From NCBI GenBank assembly GCA_018241665.1, contig JAFEDK010000019.1, positions 261,767-325,766 of the forward strand: a stretch of DNA of 64,000 nt, written 5' to 3'. Numbering within the stretch: the first letter of the stretch is position 1; each line of letters opens with the position of its first letter. The position numbers and the translations under genes are program-made. The notes beneath the pieces are model-generated. The model was not told where the DNA came from. It saw only the letters and a program-made list of their open reading frames with translations, and did not search any database. Below are positions 59,310 through 64,000 of this stretch, piece after piece. The stretch comes from Pseudomonadota bacterium. Its GTDB lineage: Bacteria; Pseudomonadota; Gammaproteobacteria; Burkholderiales; Rhodocyclaceae.

Positions 59310-59932
59310 TGGCAGCAGCCACCCGCTGCAGCCTGCTGGGCTGCGGGATCCTCGCCGCGGAAGTCCATCACCTGATCGAGCGGAACGGCTGGCCGGTGGA
59401 CACCGACTTCCTGCCCTCCTCCCTGCACATCGACCTGGAAAAGCTCGAAGCCGCGCTGACCGACACCCTGGCCCGCCACCCGGAGCCGGCCAAGCTGGTG
59501 TTCTACGGCTGCTGCCATCCACGCATGGACGCCCTGCTGGATGCCGCGCAGACCTTCCGCACCGAAGGACAGAACTGCGTCGCCATGCTGCTGGGCCACC
59601 AGCGCTTCATGGACGAGCTCTCCGCCGGCGCCTTCTTCCTGCTCGAGGACTGGGCGCTGCACTGGGACGACGCCATGCGCGCCACCTTCGGCGATCATCC
59701 CGAGGCGACCCGCGAGATCTTCCAGCTCTCCAACCACTACATCCTGGCCCTGCGCACCCCCTGCTCCGGCGACTTCAGCGCCCAGGCCCGCCATGCAGCG
59801 GACTCGGTGGGCCTCCCGCTGCGCTGGCTCGACGTCGGACTGGAGCAGCTGGAGCAGGTGCTGGCCGACGCCCTGGCGCGCTGCCAGCAGCCCCCCGGCC
59901 CGGCAAAAAGTCCTGTGCGACGCACAATTTGA
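59309..59932 (+). CDS. DUF1638-like protein of the corrinoid operon
   Basis: A 207-residue protein. CSLLGCGILAAEVHHLIERN opens it, DFLPSSLHIDLEKLEAALTD follows, and KLVFYGCCHPRMDALLDAAQ holds a vicinal cysteine pair. This order matches my memory of DUF1638, a family repeatedly found beside corrinoid methyltransferases and MtaA-like genes. The biochemical role is unknown; the conserved cysteines suggest a metal site. The ATG at 59309 overlaps the stop codon of the UroD-like gene by one base (TGATG), so it belongs to the operon. Confidence 0.8.
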   Translation: MAAATRCSLLGCGILAAEVHHLIERNGWPVDTDFLPSSLHIDLEKLEAALTDTLARHPEPAKLVFYGCCHPRMDALLDAAQTFRTEGQNCVAMLLGHQRFMDELSAGAFFLLEDWALHWDDAMRATFGDHPEATREIFQLSNHYILALRTPCSGDFSAQARHAADSVGLPLRWLDVGLEQLEQVLADALARCQQPPGPAKSPVRRTI

Positions 59933-59990
59933 CCGTCCGGCGGCGGGAATCGCGCAATAATCGGGCGTCCCCCCGCAGTGCCTTCCCCCC

Positions 59991-62900
59991 ATGAACCGCA
60001 TCGACATCTTCCCGTGGGATGACAATTTCTGCACGGGCCTGCCCACCGTGGATGAACAGCATCGCAAGCTGGTGGACCTGCTCAACCAGCTCGCCAGCCG
60101 CTTCGCGCGGCACAGCGACGAACTGAGCCTGGAACAGCTGTTCGACGAGCTGGCCGCCTACACGGTCTATCACTTCGAGCACGAAGAACAGATCTGGGGC
60201 GCCTTCATGGGCGGCACCCCCCAGCAGATCGCCCACAGCAACAGCCACGCCGACTTCGTCCGCTACGTCCAGGAAGCCCGGCGCAAGCTGCCCGGCCGCC
60301 CGCAGCAAGAGGTCGCCGAGGAAATCCTGGAGTTCCTGACCCGCTGGCTGGCCTCCCACATCCTCGAGAGCGACCGCTCCATGGCCTACACAGTGCTGGC
60401 CTTGCAGGACGGCCTGTCCCTCGAAGACGCCCAGGCCCGGGCCGCGAAACGGATGAGCGGCGCGACACGGACCCTGATCGACCTGATCCTGTCGATCTAT
60501 TCCACCCTGTCCAGCAACACCCTGCGGCTGATGCGCGAGCTGACCGAGCGCCGTGCCACCGAAATCGCCCTGACCGAGGCCAAGGATGCCCTCGAGAAAT
60601 CCGGCACCCTGCTGCAGACCATCATCGACACCGTGCCGATGCGCGTCTTCTGGAAGGACCGCGAGCTGCGCTACCTCGGCTGCAACCCGGTGTTCGCCCA
60701 GGACGCCGGCAAGGCGAACCCCGCCGAACTGCTCGGCCGGGACGACTACGCCATGGCCTGGGCGCCGGAGGCCGACATCTACCGCGCCGACGACCAGGCC
60801 GTAATCAGTTCAGGCAAGGCCAAGCTCGGCTACGAGGAACCCCAGACCACCCCGGACGGCCGCCAGATCTACCTGCGCTCTTCCAAGGTGCCGCTGCATG
60901 GCCATGACGGAGAGATCATCGGCGTGCTCGGCGTGTACGAGGACATCACCGACCTCCGCAACGCGGTCGACGGTCTGCGCGAGAGCGAACAGAAGTTCCA
61001 CTCCCTGTACACGGCGATGACCGAAGGCGTGGCCATCCACCAGCTGGTGCTGGATGCCGCCGGCCAGCCGCAGGACTACCTCATCCTCGACGTGAATCCG
61101 GGCTTCGAGACCATCCTCGGCCTGTCCCAGCAGGACGTGATCGGCCGCCTGGCCAGCCAGGTCTATGGCCAGGTGCCCTTCCTCGACACCTACGCCCGGG
61201 TCGCCGGCGGCGGCGGACCGGTTCGCTTCGAGTCCCGCTTCGCACCGCTCGACAAGGTGTTCACCATCTCGGTGTTCTCGCCCGCCCCCGGTCGCTTCGC
61301 TACCGTGTTCCAGGACATCACCGCACGCACCGAGGCCGAGGCGGCCCTGCGCGAGAGCGAGGAACGCCTGCGCCTGGCCCTCGGCGCCTCCAACCAGGGC
61401 TGGTTCGACCTAGACCTGCCGAGCGGACGGGTCAACGTCAGCGACAACTACGCGAGCATCATCGGTTATCCCACCGACGGCTTCGAGAGCAGCCTCACCA
61501 ACTGGCTGGCCAGCATCCACCCGGAGGACGCCCCGGCACTGCAGGAAAGGTTTGCCGCCTGCCTGCGCAGCGGTGGCCCGGAGAGCATGGAATACCGCCG
61601 CCGCACCCGCGACGGCGCCTGGGTGTGGATCGAGTCGGTCGGCAAGATCGTCCACTGGGACACAGACGGCACGCCGCTGCGCATGATCGGCATCCATACC
61701 GACATCTCCGCGCGCAAGCGGGCCAGCGACGAACAGCAACGCCTGAACCGGGCCCTGCGACTGCTCAGCGAATGCAACCTGGCGCTGGTCCGCGACGAGG
61801 CCGAGCTGCCGCTGCTCGAGCACATCTGCCGACTTGTGGTCGAATCCGGCGGCTACGTGATGGCCTGGGTCGGCTACGCGGAACACGACTCCGGCAAGAC
61901 CGTCACGCCGGTCGCCCGCTCGGGCTACGAAGAGGGTTACCTGGACAAGGTCCGGATCAGCTGGGACCGCGACCTGGACATCGGCCGCGGCCCCACCGGC
62001 ACCGCCATCTGGTCCGGCCAGACCCAGGTCAACCAGGACGTGCAGACCAACCCTGCGCTGCAGCCATGGCGCGGCGCCGCCACCCAGCGCGGCTACCACT
62101 CGTCGATCGCTCTGCCGCTGCGCACCGACGACCAGGCCTTCGGCGCGCTGACCATCTACGCCGCCGAAGCCCACGCCTTCGGCGACGATGAAATCGCGCT
62201 GCTCGAAGAACTGGTCGCCAACCTCAGCTTCGGCATCCGCGCCCAACGCACCCGCGCCCAGCGGGAAGCCGCGGTCGCCGCCAACCGGGCCAAGAGTTCC
62301 TTCATTGCCAACATGTCCCACGAGATCCGCACACCGCTCAACGCCATCAACGGCATGGTGTACCTGCTGCGGCGGGACGGCGTGGACGCCAGGCAGGCGG
62401 AGCGCCTGGGCAAGATCGAGGACGCCAGCCAGCACCTGCTGGAAATCATCAACGCGGTGCTCGACCTGTCGAAGATCGAAGCCGACAAACTGGAGCTCGC
62501 CGACCAGCCGATCGACCTGCACACCCTGCTGCACAGCGCCGCCGCGATGGTGCAGGAACGCGCCCACGCCAAGCAGCTGCAGCTGAGCGTCTCCCTGTCC
62601 CCAGACCCGGCACCGGCACTGCGCGGCGACGCGACCCGGCTGCAGCAGGCCTTGCTCAACTACCTGGCCAACGCGGTCAAGTTCACCGATGCGGGCAGCA
62701 TCCACGTTTCCTGCCGCGTCGTCGACGACAGCCCAGATGCGGCACTGGTGCGCTTCGAAGTGCGGGACAGCGGCATCGGCATCGCCGCCGACGTGCTGGC
62801 CCGCCTGTTCTCAGCCTTCGAGCAGGCCGACAATTCCACCACCCGCCAGTACGGCGGCACCGGCCTGGGCCTGGCCATCACCCGCAAGCTGGCCGGCCTG

Positions 62901-63425
62901 ATGGGCGGCGAAGCCGGCGCCGACAGCGTGCCCGGCCAGGGCAGCACCTTCTGGTTCACCGCCCGCCTCAAGCATGACCGGCAGGCCGTGGCGGCCATCG
63001 ACACGCCCACCGACGAAGACGCCGCCGAGCAACTGCGGCAGCACTATGGACAGCGCCGGGTGCTGCTGGTGGAGGACGAGCCCACCAACCAGGAGGTCGC
63101 CCGCCTGTTCCTGGAAGAAGCGGACCTGGTGGTGGACGTCGCCAACGACGGCCTCGAAGCCGTCGAGCGCGCCAGCGCCAGCCCCTACGACTTGATCCTG
63201 ATGGACATGCAGATGCCACGCCTGGACGGACTGGATGCCACCCGCCAGATCCGCCGGCTGGCGCAGCACCGCCTGACCCCCATCGTCGCGATGACCGCCA
63301 ACGCCTTCGCCGAGGACCGCGCGCGCTGCCTGGAGGCCGGCATGAACGACTTCATCCCGAAGCCGGTCGCCCCCGCCCTGCTGTTCGCCACCCTGCTGCG
63401 CAGCCTGCGCGCCGCCCGCAGCTGA
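59991..63425 (+). CDS. Hemerythrin-PAS-GAF hybrid sensor kinase
   Basis: A 1144-residue soluble hybrid kinase. The N-terminal bacteriohemerythrin domain (1-140) has His24, His61, Glu65, His82, His86, His123 and Asp128, a complete di-iron site. Three PAS-type domains follow (about 195-310, 320-440 and 445-560), then a GAF domain (about 580-740). The phosphorylated histidine is His777 ([10 protein letters not shown]), with ATPase motifs ANAVKFTDAG and [17 protein letters not shown]-terminal receiver follows with Asp1072 (LILMDMQMPRLDG). It begins 58 bp after the DUF1638-like gene and probably belongs to the same transcript. It is likely an oxygen or redox sensor; no separate HPt or output regulator is in view. 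Confidence 0.93.
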   Translation: MNRIDIFPWDDNFCTGLPTVDEQHRKLVDLLNQLASRFARHSDELSLEQLFDELAAYTVYHFEHEEQIWGAFMGGTPQQIAHSNSHADFVRYVQEARRKLPGRPQQEVAEEILEFLTRWLASHILESDRSMAYTVLALQDGLSLEDAQARAAKRMSGATRTLIDLILSIYSTLSSNTLRLMRELTERRATEIALTEAKDALEKSGTLLQTIIDTVPMRVFWKDRELRYLGCNPVFAQDAGKANPAELLGRDDYAMAWAPEADIYRADDQAVISSGKAKLGYEEPQTTPDGRQIYLRSSKVPLHGHDGEIIGVLGVYEDITDLRNAVDGLRESEQKFHSLYTAMTEGVAIHQLVLDAAGQPQDYLILDVNPGFETILGLSQQDVIGRLASQVYGQVPFLDTYARVAGGGGPVRFESRFAPLDKVFTISVFSPAPGRFATVFQDITARTEAEAALRESEERLRLALGASNQGWFDLDLPSGRVNVSDNYASIIGYPTDGFESSLTNWLASIHPEDAPALQERFAACLRSGGPESMEYRRRTRDGAWVWIESVGKIVHWDTDGTPLRMIGIHTDISARKRASDEQQRLNRALRLLSECNLALVRDEAELPLLEHICRLVVESGGYVMAWVGYAEHDSGKTVTPVARSGYEEGYLDKVRISWDRDLDIGRGPTGTAIWSGQTQVNQDVQTNPALQPWRGAATQRGYHSSIALPLRTDDQAFGALTIYAAEAHAFGDDEIALLEELVANLSFGIRAQRTRAQREAAVAANRAKSSFIANMSHEIRTPLNAINGMVYLLRRDGVDARQAERLGKIEDASQHLLEIINAVLDLSKIEADKLELADQPIDLHTLLHSAAAMVQERAHAKQLQLSVSLSPDPAPALRGDATRLQQALLNYLANAVKFTDAGSIHVSCRVVDDSPDAALVRFEVRDSGIGIAADVLARLFSAFEQADNSTTRQYGGTGLGLAITRKLAGLMGGEAGADSVPGQGSTFWFTARLKHDRQAVAAIDTPTDEDAAEQLRQHYGQRRVLLVEDEPTNQEVARLFLEEADLVVDVANDGLEAVERASASPYDLILMDMQMPRLDGLDATRQIRRLAQHRLTPIVAMTANAFAEDRARCLEAGMNDFIPKPVAPALLFATLLRSLRAARS

Positions 63426-63446
63426 CCGGGGCCGGGCGCAACCGCG

Positions 63447-63938
63447 TCAGCCCCGCCCCTCCAGCACCTTCTTCAGCAGGCGCATGCGCTTGCCCATGTC
63501 CGGCCCGGCCAGCTCGCCGAGGCTCTGGCTGTCTGTGGCCACCGGCAGGCCCTCGGCGGCCAGCACCGCCCTGACCTGCGCCGGACTCTTGCCGGCAACC
63601 AGGGCCAGGGTCGTCAGCGGCGTGTCCGACAGGGCGCGGACCGAGGCCATGAAGGGCGGCTCCCGCCTGGCACCGACGCTGACGAAACTGAGCACCAGCA
63701 ACACCGCGAAGCCCCCCATCACGGCGGCACCGACCCGCGACGTGTAATGACGCTTGAAGGCCGCCAGGTTGGCCACCACGTGCAGCACCACGCCCCCCAG
63801 CAACAACCAGCTCAACCACTCATGGGCCAGCTTGTTGAGGCCCGAATCCAGGTGGAAGAAGATCAGCACGCCGGTAACGGCGGACAACAGGAAAGCCCCG
63901 CCGGCAATCGGCGTGACCCAGTTTCGCGAAATAGCCAT
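63447..63938 (-). CDS. DUF4405-like membrane protein
   Basis: A 163-residue protein with three membrane segments (about 9-28, 38-57 and 68-86) and a soluble C-terminus. FHLDSGLNKLAHEWLSWLLL and GVVLHVVANLAAF resemble the DUF4405 (cytochrome b561-related) pattern with paired histidines that could hold heme. The C-terminal part (TPLTTLALVAGKSPAQVRAV, ATDSQSLGELA) looks like a small helical domain also found in such proteins. The start ATG at 63938 has GGAAG seven bases upstream. It converges with the hybrid kinase; the partner genes lie beyond the window. Confidence 0.75.
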   Translation of the reverse strand: MAISRNWVTPIAGGAFLLSAVTGVLIFFHLDSGLNKLAHEWLSWLLLGGVVLHVVANLAAFKRHYTSRVGAAVMGGFAVLLVLSFVSVGARREPPFMASVRALSDTPLTTLALVAGKSPAQVRAVLAAEGLPVATDSQSLGELAGPDMGKRMRLLKKVLEGRG

Positions 63939-63979
63939 CTTGTAACTTCCGGATCAATGAAAACCATCGGAGGCGAGCT

Positions 63980-64000
63980 GCTCCTGTGGGCTGCTCCTGT
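63980..64000. repeat. Start of another REP-associated repeat (cut by window edge)
   Basis: GCTCCTGTGGG followed by GCTCCTGT repeats the unit of the 52041 tandem array with a 13-bp period. It suggests that a further REP element follows past base 64000. Confidence 0.6.

Overview
This is a 64 kb stretch of a high-GC chromosome. It reads as a free-living, motile betaproteobacterium, most likely Rhodocyclales (Azospira, Dechloromonas or Azonexus type). The basis is the gene orders mnmG-rsmG-parA-parB, mreBCD-mrdA-rodA-rlpA divergent from gatCAB, and topB-smg-dprA-lysM divergent from def-fmt-htpX, together with the very large number of PAS/GAF/hemerythrin/c-di-GMP signalling genes. The taxon is an inference; no rRNA or tRNA gene was seen. 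There is no CRISPR array, insertion sequence or prophage.

Layout: (1) 1-4.2 kb: 5' part of a UvrA-type gene (cut by the window edge), a DUF1631-like gene, a small membrane protein and an HDOD protein. (2) 4.4-12.4 kb: topB, smg, dprA and a LysM protein on the minus strand, divergent from def-fmt and from htpX, which has a textbook RpoH-type promoter. (3) 12.4-17.8 kb: two overlapping sensor-kinase genes, one with a hemerythrin domain. (4) 18-28.8 kb: a complete chemotaxis operon read on the minus strand: cheY, a membrane-anchored MCP-like gene, a STAS gene, cheA, a poly-HAMP MCP, cheW, cheD, cheR, a second cheD and cheB. (5) 29.2-33.5 kb: mnmG, rsmG, parA, parB. (6) 33.5-40.9 kb: an accessory-looking region with two small genes, a CRP/FNR-family regulator divergent from a CHASE2 nucleotidyl cyclase, then an unusual FecR-TPR-outer-membrane-barrel fusion and a small secreted four-cysteine protein. 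(7) 41.3-52 kb: the rod-shape/peptidoglycan operon (mreB to rlpA, minus strand) divergent from gatC-gatA-lipoprotein-gatB. (8) 53-63.4 kb: a translationally coupled plus-strand operon that starts with an ethylene-receptor-like GGDEF/EAL protein, runs into a corrinoid methyl-transfer module (RACo-type activator, corrinoid protein, UroD/MtaA-like protein, DUF1638 protein) and is followed by a hemerythrin-PAS-GAF hybrid kinase; a DUF4405 membrane protein closes the window.

Three places look most worth following up. The 53-63 kb locus couples a copper/ethylene-receptor-type membrane domain and c-di-GMP turnover to corrinoid chemistry, with no recognisable primary substrate methyltransferase and with the usual zinc ligands apparently missing from the UroD-like protein. 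The 34-41 kb locus looks like a cyclic-nucleotide circuit (receptor, cyclase, envelope sensor/effector) whose cyclase has its two base-recognition residues charge-swapped. The chemotaxis operon carries two cheD genes, a CheA with MshEN-like (c-di-GMP-binding type) motifs, and a shared E-x-F C-terminal tail on three of its proteins. A family of palindromic REP-like doublets with core GGGCGAATGAATTCGCCC is dispersed between the transcription units.
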